A DNA stretch of 47,367 bases, from assembly GCA_944358695.1 (NCBI GenBank), contig CALVRM010000029.1, forward strand, positions 1 through 47,367, written 5' to 3'. Source of the stretch: an uncultured Bacilli bacterium. Lineage in GTDB: Bacteria > Bacillota_I > Bacilli_A > RF39 > UBA660. Positions 16,859 through 24,012 of the stretch are shown piece by piece (positions within the stretch are counted from its first letter, which is position 1; every line of letters starts with the position of its first letter). The translations under genes and the position numbers were made by a program. Under the pieces are notes generated by a model that was given only the letters and a program-made list of their open reading frames with translations, was not told the origin of the DNA and did no database searches.

Positions 16859-16928
16859 GAAGTGATTATGTATGAATAATGAAGAAAAGTTAACTAAAGT
16901 CGTTATTAACTGGTTGATTACGATTTAA
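16859..16928 (+). repeat. rbgA 5'-end relic C, still translatable
   Basis: AAGGAAGTGATTATGT, ATG at 16872, eleven codons (MNNEEKLTKVV), then ATTAACTGG (16905-16913) in frame. The mini-ORF ends at TAA 16926-16928 inside the following block. Confidence 0.6.
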
Positions 16929-17083
16929 TTAAACTAGCAAGCACACATCTATAAATAAAGGAATTTCATGAATTCCGATCTTGCATAATTTGATTAAAAA
17001 ATAGCAAAAATCGCTCAAAAAACATAAAAATAAGCATAATTTAGTAATTTTTGTTGGAGAATTTTAAAGGTGATTACGACGTT
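16905..17083 (+). repeat. Cassette left-end block, copy C
   Basis: After the core come TTGATTACGATTTA, TATAAATAAAGG, a perfect hairpin GGAATT/AATTCC, GATCTTGCATAATTT, a second GCATAATTT, and GGTGATTACGACGTT. GATTACGA occurs at 16916 and 17072, 156 bases apart. Confidence 0.75.
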
Positions 17084-17120
17084 TAAGAACACATAAGTAT
17101 TATAACGAAGGAGGACAACA

Positions 17121-17972
17121 ATGAATAAAGATATAGAAAAAAATACTAGTAAAACTTTTGAAAAAATAAAACATATAGATGAATATGGAAATGAATATTG
17201 GTTTGCTAGAGATTTACAAAAAGTTTTAGGGTATAAGGATTGGCGAAACTTTCAAAAAGTAATTGATAAAGCAGTTATATCAGCAAACAATAGTGTTTTA
17301 AATGAAGAAGATTGGGTTGTTGAGGTCAACAAGCCAATAAAAACTGGTAAAGGAAAAGAAGAATTAATAAAAGATTATAAACTTTCTAGATATATTTGCT
17401 ATTTAATAGTTCAAAATGCTGATCCAAGTAAAGAAGTTGTTTCCTTAGGACAAACTTATTTTGCTATTCAAACGAGAAAACAGGAAATAACAGAACAAGA
17501 ATACGATAAATTATCAGACGATGAAAAAAGATTCTATCAGCGAAAATTAACAAAACAAGGAAATTATACATTACAAAAAGTTGCCGCAAATGCAGGTGTT
17601 AAGAATATGGCTGAGTTTCATAATGCTGGGTATAAAGGATTATATAATGGTGAAACTGCAGATGATATTTTTAAAAGAAAAACTTAAGATATAGAGAAGA
17701 TATTTTAGATAATATGAATGAGGATGAACTTGTTGCTAATTTATTTAGAATAAATCAAACTAAACAAAAACTTTTAAAAGATAATGTACAAGGAGAAAAG
17801 GAAGCTAAGGATGTACATTATGAAGTTGGTAAAAAGGTGCGAAAAGCAATTGCCGACATTGGTGGCATGATGCTAGAAGAAATGCCAACACCTAAAAAGC
17901 TTGAAAGAACTAGAAAGAGAAAACAAACAATTAGGAAATAAAGAACAAAAGAAACTAGCGTGGATAAAATAA
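17121..17972 (+). pseudogene. dinD: DinD (DNA damage-inducible protein D), broken by two frameshifts
   Basis: The first frame (17121-17687) has the Bro/KilA-like start EYWFARDLQKVLGYKDWRNF, the LSRYICYLIVQNADPSKEVV stretch and GVKNMAEFHNAGYKGLYNGE, all typical of DinD. It stops after FKRKT; a missing A in the A5 run at 17678-17682 would restore a frame reading LRYREDILDNMNEDELVANL and on through HYEVGKKVRKAIADIGG. A second shift at the A-run 17894-17898 (after PTPK) moves the true C-terminus SLKELERENKQLGNKEQKKL to another frame ending at 17972. E. coli DinD acts on RecA filaments. A strong AAGGAGG precedes the start. Confidence 0.8.
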
Positions 17973-18023
17973 AAGATGAATCAAATAGTGTTACTAATCA
18001 AAAATTAAGAAAGGAGATTGAAA

Positions 18024-18422
18024 ATGGATATTGGAAAAGAAATGTTTGAAAAAGCATTAAACTTTTTGAATTATAGATATGGGGAAGATAAGGCTGGAGG
18101 AGTTGCCGTGTTAAGAATAGAAACCGGTGAGTATTTAATTAGTATTTGGCCTGAATGTTTCAATTCAAGTGCAGATTTATGTGCAGAAGTTGGTGCAATA
18201 TGTGAAGCACATAAATTAAATAAAAAAGTAACTCATTCTCTATGCATATGTAGACAAAATGATAACGAAAACTATGAGATATTATCTCCATGTGGCATAT
18301 GTCAAGAAAGATTATATTATTGGGGTAAAGATGTTAAATGTGCTATTTCAACAAAAGACAATAGTGTAATATTTAAAACATTAGAAGAATTACAGCCTTA
18401 TTACTGGTTGAATAAGCAATAA
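18024..18422 (+). CDS. Cytidine/blasticidin-S deaminase-like protein
   Basis: A 132-residue protein with the zinc deaminase pattern: LCAEVGAICEAHKLN (Cys-Ala-Glu, ligand plus catalytic Glu) and SPCGICQERLYYWG (Pro-Cys-x-x-Cys). This matches the small tetrameric cytidine deaminase fold, closest in pattern to blasticidin-S deaminase-like members. It would deaminate a cytosine nucleoside or analogue; the substrate is unknown. ATG 18024 follows AAAGGAG by a normal distance; a TTG six bases earlier is less likely. It shares a cassette with dinD and lies 35 bases before relic D. Confidence 0.75.
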   Translation: MDIGKEMFEKALNFLNYRYGEDKAGGVAVLRIETGEYLISIWPECFNSSADLCAEVGAICEAHKLNKKVTHSLCICRQNDNENYEILSPCGICQERLYYWGKDVKCAISTKDNSVIFKTLEELQPYYWLNKQ

Positions 18423-18442
18423 ATTATGTACCAAATTATAAA

Positions 18443-18547
18443 GAGGAAGTGATAGTAATGAGTAATGAAGAAAAAAGTTTTTCTAAGACGTTGATTAACT
18501 GGTTGATTACGATTTATTGCAACTCCCAAGAAAAACTTTATAAATAA
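18443..18547 (+). repeat. rbgA 5'-end relic D, still translatable
   Basis: GAGGAAGTGATAGTA, ATG at 18458, twelve codons (MSNEEKSFSKTL), then ATTAACTGG (18494-18502) in frame. The 29-codon mini-ORF stops at 18547. Its first residues resemble the real RbgA N-terminus MSDNKENVLNKS. Confidence 0.65.
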
Positions 18548-18672
18548 AGGAAAAACACAAAAATTGATCTTGCACGTTTTTGCTAAAAAAGAGTAAAAAT
18601 CAACAAAAAATCAAAAAATGAAGAGATTTTAGTGAATTTTATTAGATGAATTTAAGAGGTGATTACGACATT
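18494..18672 (+). repeat. Cassette left-end block, copy D
   Basis: After the core come TTGATTACGATTTATTGCA, a perfect CTTTATAAATAAAG dyad, GATCTTGCA, an A-rich middle and GGTGATTACGACATT. GATTACGA occurs at 18505 and 18661, 156 bases apart, as in copy C. Confidence 0.75.
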
Positions 18673-18711
18673 GAAACCCACTTAATAAAAGTAAGAAAGA
18701 AGGCGATAATA

Positions 18712-19782
18712 GTGAAAAAACAAAATAATATGATAGTAAATAGTAAGAATGAATTAATAAATGTTGAAAGTATTTATCAAGATATTCGAAATAAAATAAT
18801 AACCGCAAGAGAAAAAATGTACAAGCATATTGATACGACTATGACAGAGGTTTATTGGTATGTGGGTAAAATTACTTATGAATTATCTGAAAATAGTACA
18901 AAGGCAAGTTATGGCAAAAAAATAATTGATGCTTTATCTGTTAAATTAACTAATGAATTTGGAAGTGGATTTTCGCCAGTTAGTATAAGAAGAATGCGTA
19001 GATTTTATGAATATTATCCAATATGGTCGACAGTGTCGACCGAATTATCTTGGGCACATTTTCAAGAATTAATAAGAATTGATAGAAAAGAAGAAAGAGA
19101 TTTTTATGAACAAGAATCATTAAAATCTAATTGGGGTTGTAGGGAGTTAAGAAGACAAATCAATACAAAATTATATGATAGATATTTAGTATCACCCGAT
19201 AAGAATAAAATAATAGATGAGTCAAAGAAAGGTTTAATTGAAAAACAACCAAATGAATTATTAAAAAGCCCTTATATATTTGAATTCGCTGGTTTAAAAG
19301 AAAACAAGAATTATTTAGAAACTGATTTAGAAAAAGCATTACTTTCACATTTAACAGAATTCTTGCTTGAACTTGGTAGAGGTTTTTCTTATGTTGCTAG
19401 CCAGCAAAGGATAAAGATAGGTGCAGAATATTATTACCCAGATTTAATTTTTTATAATAGGTTAGCTAAGTGTTTTGTTATAATAGATTTGAAAATAGGA
19501 AAATTAACTCATCAAGATATTGGACAAATGCAGATGTATGTTAATTATTATAAAAAAACACAAATGATTGATGGTGAAAATGAACCTATTGGAATATTAT
19601 TATGTGCTGATAAAGATGATGCTGTTGTTGAAATGACATTAGGTGATGATGTTAAAAATGTATATGCTTCTAAGTATTTAACATATTTACCAACTAAGGA
19701 AGAATTAATAAAGATTATTAAAGATGAGAAAGAAATGTTTGAGTTAGCTAGTCAGAATGAAGAAGGTGAAGAAAATGAGTGA
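18712..19782 (+). CDS. YhcG-family PDDEXK nuclease (DUF1016)
   Basis: A 356-residue protein of the YhcG/DUF1016 family. The N-terminal domain has YWYVGKITYELSENSTKASY, GKKIIDALS and FSPVSIRRMRRFYEYYP; the C-terminal PDDEXK-like domain has GRGFSYVASQQRI, the metal-binding YYPDLIFYN and VIIDLKIGKLTHQDIGQMQM. Members are structure-predicted nucleases found on mobile elements and in defence contexts. The frame is open from 18646 across the repeat block, but GTG 18712 with AAGG eight bases upstream is the likely start. Its stop overlaps the rbgA start, so host rbgA is coupled to this cassette gene. Confidence 0.85.
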   Translation: MKKQNNMIVNSKNELINVESIYQDIRNKIITAREKMYKHIDTTMTEVYWYVGKITYELSENSTKASYGKKIIDALSVKLTNEFGSGFSPVSIRRMRRFYEYYPIWSTVSTELSWAHFQELIRIDRKEERDFYEQESLKSNWGCRELRRQINTKLYDRYLVSPDKNKIIDESKKGLIEKQPNELLKSPYIFEFAGLKENKNYLETDLEKALLSHLTEFLLELGRGFSYVASQQRIKIGAEYYYPDLIFYNRLAKCFVIIDLKIGKLTHQDIGQMQMYVNYYKKTQMIDGENEPIGILLCADKDDAVVEMTLGDDVKNVYASKYLTYLPTKEELIKIIKDEKEMFELASQNEEGEENE

Positions 19783-20674
19783 TAATAAAGAAAATGTTCT
19801 TAATAAAAGCGTAATCAACTGGTATCCAGGGCATATGGCAAAGACCAAAAGGCTGATTAAAGAACAGATCAATTTGATTGATGTGGTTTATGAAGTGGTT
19901 GATGCTAGAATGCCTCTTTCATCAAAGATTGTTGACGTTGAGGAATATACAAAAGATAAACCTAAAATCATGATTTTAAGTAAAGTTGATTTGTGTGATT
20001 TAGAAGAGACAAATAAATGGATTAAATATTATGAAGAAAAAGGTTATAGAGTAATTAAAATGAATCTGGCGGAGAATACTAACATTAAACCCTTGATTAC
20101 TTTAACTGAGGAAATTATGGAAGATTTTAATCAAATGCGAATTGATAAAGGAATGATAAAACGTAAGATAAGAGTTTTAGTAGTTGGAATTCCGAATGTT
20201 GGTAAAAGTACTTTAATTAATCGTTTAGCTGGTAAAAAAGTTGTTAATATTGGAAACAAGCCTGGCGTAACTAAAAATTTGAGCTGGATAAGGGTTAATG
20301 ACGATATAGAACTTTTAGATTCTCCCGGAATTTTGTGGCCTAAATTAGATAAAGCTAATGCATTTAATTTAGCATCCTTTACGGCTATCAGAGAAGAGAT
20401 TTTGCCCCTTTTTGAAGTGGTGGAATATGTTTTAAGTACTTTAGAAAAATATTATCCAGAAATTTTAAAAGCACGTTATAAACTTGAGAAATTAGATGAT
20501 GATATTTTATGTGATTTAGAAAAAATCGGGAAAAATCGTGGCTGTTTGATTAAAGGTGGTGAAATTGATTATGATAAGGTAATGGGACTAATTATGAGTG
20601 ATGTTAAAAATGGTTACATTAAAGGTATTACTTTTGACCGATATAATGAATTTAAAGGTGATGGCGTTGAATAA
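19775..20674 (+). CDS. rbgA: Ribosome biogenesis GTPase RbgA (YlqF)
   Basis: Circularly permuted GTPase needed for late 50S assembly. After a 13-codon leader comes INWYPGHMAKTKRLIKE, the family N-terminus. G motifs follow in the permuted order: G4 as SKVD (69-72; usually NKxD), then G1 GIPNVGKST and G3 DSPGILWP. The C-terminal RNA-binding helices end near GITFDRYNEF. Length is 299. ATG 19775 with AGGTGA five bases upstream is preferred over an in-frame ATG at 19757. The start overlaps the yhcG stop. B. subtilis RbgA begins just before the equivalent WFPGHM, so the first 13 residues are an extension, matching the variable leaders of the upstream relics. Confidence 0.95.
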   Translation: MSDNKENVLNKSVINWYPGHMAKTKRLIKEQINLIDVVYEVVDARMPLSSKIVDVEEYTKDKPKIMILSKVDLCDLEETNKWIKYYEEKGYRVIKMNLAENTNIKPLITLTEEIMEDFNQMRIDKGMIKRKIRVLVVGIPNVGKSTLINRLAGKKVVNIGNKPGVTKNLSWIRVNDDIELLDSPGILWPKLDKANAFNLASFTAIREEILPLFEVVEYVLSTLEKYYPEILKARYKLEKLDDDILCDLEKIGKNRGCLIKGGEIDYDKVMGLIMSDVKNGYIKGITFDRYNEFKGDGVE

Positions 20675-21068
20675 GCAAGAAATTATTGATATTTTAAAAA
20701 AGTATGCTTTTGACAAAAGCGAATATATAGTATTGTCAACAGGGGCTTTAGTTATGCATCAAATTAAAGATAAGGCTCATGATATTGATTTGGCAGTTTC
20801 ACCAACTTTATATGATAAATTGGTAGAAAAATATAATCCTAAATGTAGCTATAAACGGGTAATTGATGGTGTGGAGTTTAAGATGTATTCTTTTGACGTG
20901 TTTGATTTTGGAATGAGTTATTATGATTTAGATAATGTTGATTTTATAGATGGCATTCCAGTTCAAAATGTAGAAACGGTTTTGAAATTAAAACAATCTT
21001 TAGGACGTGAAAAAGATCTGGAAGATATTAAATTAATTGAGGAGTATTGTAAAAATAATGATAGATAA
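20667..21068 (+). CDS. Nucleotidyltransferase-fold protein
   Basis: About 133 residues. STGALVMHQIKDKAHDIDLA has the pattern of a nucleotidyltransferase active site: a Gly-containing turn followed by Asp-x-Asp. The later LKLKQSLGREKDLEDIKLIE is like the helical end of AbiEii/minimal NTases. I choose TTG 20667, five bases after AAAGGTGA; ATG 20661 lies inside that site. It overlaps rbgA by eight bases and mrnC by about ten, so the three are coupled. Its substrate is unknown; it could be a stand-alone NTase without toxin-antitoxin partner. Confidence 0.6.
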   Translation: MNKQEIIDILKKYAFDKSEYIVLSTGALVMHQIKDKAHDIDLAVSPTLYDKLVEKYNPKCSYKRVIDGVEFKMYSFDVFDFGMSYYDLDNVDFIDGIPVQNVETVLKLKQSLGREKDLEDIKLIEEYCKNNDR

Positions 21069-21423
21069 TTCTTTAGCTTTAGCTTATTTAGGCGATGCAA
21101 TTTATGAAGTTTATATAAGGAAACATTTACTTGATAAGGGTATATGTAAGGTAAACGACTTACAAAAAGAAAGTATTAAATATGTAAGTGCGAAAGCACA
21201 AAGTAAGTTTCTAGAAACGATGTGTAATAATGGCTTTTTCACTGAAGAAGAAATTATTGTAGTTAAAAGGGCTCGCAATCATAAAAGTCATGGAAGCCCT
21301 AAAAACACTGATATTATTACTTATAAAAAAGCCACCGGGCTAGAAGCTTTGATCGGTTATTTATACTTAAATAATAATAAACAAAGAATTTTAGAAATTA
21401 TGAATTATATAGTGGGTGATTAA
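21058..21423 (+). CDS. mrnC: Mini-ribonuclease III
   Basis: A 121-residue RNase III catalytic domain without the double-stranded RNA-binding domain; it matures 23S rRNA ends in Bacillota. Visible signatures are SLALAYLGDAIYEVYIRKHL, the KAQSKFLETMCNNG stretch, RARNHKSHGSPKN and ATGLEALIGYLYL. ATG 21058 is chosen; a TTG 21 bases earlier lies inside the NTase gene. The order mrnC–rlmB–sigH–secE–nusG matches B. subtilis, except that yacP is missing. Confidence 0.92.
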   Translation: MIDNSLALAYLGDAIYEVYIRKHLLDKGICKVNDLQKESIKYVSAKAQSKFLETMCNNGFFTEEEIIVVKRARNHKSHGSPKNTDIITYKKATGLEALIGYLYLNNNKQRILEIMNYIVGD

Positions 21424-22116
21424 ATGTATATATATGGTAAAAATGTAGCTGAGGAAGCTCTTTTAAAAAATGAGAAAATTAAACAGGCTTTTATTTATGA
21501 AAACTTTAATGATCGTGCGCTTCTTAATAAAATTTCTAGTAAAAATATTAAGATAAATTATGTGTCCAAATATGATTTAGATCGTTTGCAAAGTGGTAAT
21601 CACCAAGGTATTATCTTGGAGGTTCCTGATTATGACTATGCTTCTTTTGATGAAGTTTTAGAGGAAGAAATAATTGTCATGCTTGATCATTTGGAGGATC
21701 CGCATAATTTAGGGGCAATTATTAGAACTTGTGAAGCTGCGGGAATTAAAAGTTTAATTATTCCCAAAAATAGATCAGTTAGAGTAAATTCGACGGTTAT
21801 AAAGGTTAGTGTTGGCGCTATTGAAAATGTAAAGATCGCCATGGTCAATAATCTTGTTAATACGTTAAAAGAATTAAAAGATAAAGGTTACTGGGTGATT
21901 GGTACAGATATGCAAGGTACTGATTTTAAGAAAATTGATTACAGTGGAAAAATTGTTATTGTAATTGGTAGTGAAGGTCAAGGTTTAAGTAGATTAACTG
22001 AAGAAAATTGTGATTTTATAGCTTCTATTCCAATGAAAGGTCAAGTAAATAGCCTGAATGCTTCTGTGGCAGCAGCTTTAATTATTTATGAGGCGGTGAG
22101 AAATCGTGGAGTATAA
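21424..22116 (+). CDS. rlmB: 23S rRNA 2'-O-methyltransferase RlmB-type (TrmH family)
   Basis: A 230-residue SPOUT methylase. The short N-terminal domain MYIYGKNVAEEALLKNEKI and the three knot motifs LDHLEDPHNLGAIIRTCEAA, IVIGSEGQGLSRL and SIPMKGQVNSLNASVAAALI are clear. It methylates a 23S rRNA ribose (G2251 in E. coli numbering for RlmB proper). It begins immediately after the mrnC stop and overlaps sigH by 11 bases. Confidence 0.92.
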   Translation: MYIYGKNVAEEALLKNEKIKQAFIYENFNDRALLNKISSKNIKINYVSKYDLDRLQSGNHQGIILEVPDYDYASFDEVLEEEIIVMLDHLEDPHNLGAIIRTCEAAGIKSLIIPKNRSVRVNSTVIKVSVGAIENVKIAMVNNLVNTLKELKDKGYWVIGTDMQGTDFKKIDYSGKIVIVIGSEGQGLSRLTEENCDFIASIPMKGQVNSLNASVAAALIIYEAVRNRGV

Positions 22117-22729
22117 GGATTTTAATGATTTTGAGCTTGTAAGTTATGTAATGGAAAATGAGGAAGTTACTGACTTTTTGTTTGAAAAATACCGCCCCTT
22201 AATTAATAGTCTTGCTAAAAAACATTATAATGCTAATCAAAATATTGGACTTGATTATAATGATTTAGTGCAAGAAGGAATGGTTGGTTTTAGTACGGCT
22301 TTGAATACTTATAGTGAGCACAAAGATACTTTGTTTTTTACTTATGCTAAAAAGTGTATAGAGTCAAAAATGATTAGTATGATTGTTTCGGCTAATAGAT
22401 TGAAGCACCAGATTTTGAATAACTCATTATCAATGGAAGCGATTGATAGTGAAGAATTTAATAATAGCTTAGATAAAATCATTGGCGATAGATCTAGTAA
22501 TCCTGAGGATATTGCTATCGATAATGAAAATCTGTTAGAACTTATTGAGAGTTTAAATCAAGAGTTTACTGATTTTGAATCACAAGTCTTTGGAATGAAA
22601 AAAAGTGGCTTTAATTATCGTGAAATAGCTGAGGTACTGGATGTTGATCCTAAGAAAGTAGATAATGCTCTTCAAAGAATTAAAGCTAAAGTTCGGGCTT
22701 ATTTGAGAAAAAGAGTAAATGATAAATAG
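22106..22729 (+). CDS. sigH: RNA polymerase sigma-H (sigma-30) factor
   Basis: A 207-residue sigma-70-family factor. Region 2 shows NIGLDYNDLVQEGMVGFSTA, FFTYAKKCIESKMIS; region 4 shows LTDFESQVFGMKKSGFNYRE-type residues and IAEVLDVDPKKVDNALQRIK. Position between rlmB and secE is that of sigH in Bacillota, where the factor starts sporulation and competence. GTG 22106 follows GGTGAG by five bases. In related genomes yacP lies before it and rpmG after it; both are missing here. Confidence 0.88.
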   Translation: MEYKDFNDFELVSYVMENEEVTDFLFEKYRPLINSLAKKHYNANQNIGLDYNDLVQEGMVGFSTALNTYSEHKDTLFFTYAKKCIESKMISMIVSANRLKHQILNNSLSMEAIDSEEFNNSLDKIIGDRSSNPEDIAIDNENLLELIESLNQEFTDFESQVFGMKKSGFNYREIAEVLDVDPKKVDNALQRIKAKVRAYLRKRVNDK

Positions 22730-22741
22730 ATTAAAGTAACA

Positions 22742-22769
22742 AAGAAAATAAAAGCTGATTTTCTTTTTT
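22742..22769 (+). terminator. Rho-independent terminator after sigH
   Basis: AAGAAAAT, eight-base loop, ATTTTCTT and further T. Confidence 0.7.
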
Positions 22770-22771
22770 AA

Positions 22772-22800
22772 TTGATAAATTATAAGTAAAATGGTATAAT
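22772..22800 (+). promoter_or_regulatory. Promoter for the coiled-coil protein gene
   Basis: TTGATA, 17 bases, TATAAT; the ribosome binding site AGGTGA follows about ten bases later. Confidence 0.65.
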
Positions 22801-22821
22801 TTAACTAGTAGGTGAATAAAG

Positions 22822-23709
22822 ATGTCAGAAACTAGAAGTAGCGTTTCATTAAAGCGATTAGAAACAGTAATGTCAAGTAAAAAGAAGAGGCTAGTTTCGG
22901 TAAATAAAGATTTGGAAAATACGAAGGCTAAAAAGAAAAGGTTAGAAAAATTACTGGTAAATCAAGGTGAGATAATTACTAAAATAGAGACTAAAATTGA
23001 AGCGGCGAAAATGGACCCACATATAGTTCGGATAAAGAAAGAAGAAAGCGATGTAAAGGAAAAAATACTGGCTTTAGAAGAGGAAGAAAAAGAGTTGCAA
23101 GAAAAGCTTTTTGGTTTGAATTTTGAAATTAGCTGCGGAGTAAAAAGAGTTAGAAAAGAAGCTTATAATGACCCTGATTTAATGTTTAGACTTATTAATA
23201 TGATTCGCATAACTGTACCTGGTTGTTGTATGATGGCTGTCACGCCTTTCGCTTCTAATTTATCTATTACTACGATACTTGTAGTTATATTTGGTGGGTT
23301 AGTTTTAGGTGAAGGTGTTGTAAAAATTGCTGAAAGAACAGTGTTTTCTACTTCGGTTTCAAATGCTAAAAGTAGAATAGAAAAGAAATTGCAGGAGGTG
23401 CGTGATTTATTAGCTTCGAATTATGAGTTACAAAAAGAATTTCCCCAAAGAATAATGACGGTAAAAAAAGAACTAGGGATACCAAGTGAAAAAGATTTAA
23501 TTGAAGCTAAGAAAAGAACAAGTGAACTAGAGGCTGAACTAAGCAATATAAATGATCAGCACAATGATTTGCTAGAAGAAAAAATGCAATTAGTGGGTGG
23601 TGTTAATACAATTGAGGCCTTTTTGCCGAATTCCGCACCAGAAAAATCTAGTAGTCAGCAAAAAAGGTGGGGACCTTTAGTGGTTAGGCATCCGGGAAAT
23701 AACATTTGA
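22822..23709 (+). CDS. Coiled-coil protein with central membrane hairpin, unknown
   Basis: A 295-residue protein I cannot assign. Residues 1-110 are a highly charged heptad-rich coiled coil (KKKRLEKLLVNQ, EEEEKELQEKLFG). A hydrophobic pair of segments lies at about 130-172 (ITVPGCCMMAVTPF and TTILVVIFGGLVLGEG). A second coiled coil occupies about 185-265, and the tail is polar. This layout suggests a membrane-anchored scaffold with both arms on the same side. It sits alone, with its own promoter and preceding terminator, in place of rpmG between sigH and secE. Confidence 0.65.
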   Translation: MSETRSSVSLKRLETVMSSKKKRLVSVNKDLENTKAKKKRLEKLLVNQGEIITKIETKIEAAKMDPHIVRIKKEESDVKEKILALEEEEKELQEKLFGLNFEISCGVKRVRKEAYNDPDLMFRLINMIRITVPGCCMMAVTPFASNLSITTILVVIFGGLVLGEGVVKIAERTVFSTSVSNAKSRIEKKLQEVRDLLASNYELQKEFPQRIMTVKKELGIPSEKDLIEAKKRTSELEAELSNINDQHNDLLEEKMQLVGGVNTIEAFLPNSAPEKSSSQQKRWGPLVVRHPGNNI

Positions 23710-23730
23710 TATATTTTTATAAGGAAACGC

Positions 23731-23759
23731 TTGACTTTTGTTTTAATACTTGTTAAGAT
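23731..23759 (+). promoter_or_regulatory. Promoter for secE-nusG
   Basis: TTGACT, 17 bases, TAAGAT. Downstream, AACAC and GTGTT pair around six A and are followed by T-rich DNA (about 23768-23790), a weak attenuator-like hairpin before the secE start. Confidence 0.65.
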
Positions 23760-23823
23760 GTATTTGAACACAAAAAAGTGTTTTTTCTTTGGAAAAAACA
23801 TAATATTAAAAGTAGGTGAGGAT

Positions 23824-24012
23824 ATGCAGAAAATAAAAAAATTTTTTGCTGGTGTTAAAAAAGAGATGGGCAGGGTTAGATGGCCTAAGAAAAAGGATAT
23901 GTTTAAATATTCAATGGCTGTACTGGCTTGTATAGTTGTTTTTGCAGCTTTCTTTGTGGCTTCAGATTTTATTATCGCTGGAGCTAGATCATTAGCGGAG
24001 GGACTTAAATAA
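23824..24012 (+). CDS. secE: Preprotein translocase subunit SecE
   Basis: A 62-residue single-span SecE that clamps SecY in the membrane. The amphipathic helix KFFAGVKKEMGRVRWPKKKD is the family hallmark, followed by one membrane segment (VLACIVVFAAFFVASDFII). An upstream in-frame extension exists, but ATG 23824 after AGGTGAGG is right. The stop TAA shares two bases with the nusG ATG. Confidence 0.95.
   Translation: MQKIKKFFAGVKKEMGRVRWPKKKDMFKYSMAVLACIVVFAAFFVASDFIIAGARSLAEGLK

Larger units (their letters stand above)
14247..19822 (+). mobile_element. Candidate cassette array inserted at the 5' end of rbgA
   Basis: Four rbgA-like 5' ends (starts at 14256, 15567, 16872, 18458) precede the real one (19775). 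Each runs from a start codon through a whole number of codons into ATYAACTGG, read as Ile-Asn-Trp, and each is followed by one accessory module: kilA-N plus a 48-codon ORF, rhuM, dinD plus a deaminase, yhcG. Three copies continue into the same ~170-base block. All genes point the same way as rbgA. This is what repeated insertion into the same short target would leave. No integrase, transposase or RNA recombination enzyme is present, so mobility would need help in trans. The interpretation is inference; the repeats are direct observation. Confidence 0.6.

Noticed and set aside
17676-17690. Programmed -1 ribosomal frameshifting in dinD at the A-run
   Set aside because: The run is only five A and the zero-frame codons are AAA ACT, so the second tRNA could not re-pair after slipping. 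A second shift further on in the same gene makes simple decay or sequencing error more likely.
14247-19822. Group II intron or classical integron
   Set aside because: No reverse transcriptase, maturase, integrase or domain V-like hairpin is visible. The shared block is short and the cargo is a set of ordinary coding genes.
20598-20666. Upstream start for the NTase-fold gene
   Set aside because: The extra residues are a shadow of the rbgA C-terminus, and a proper ribosome binding site lies just before 20667.
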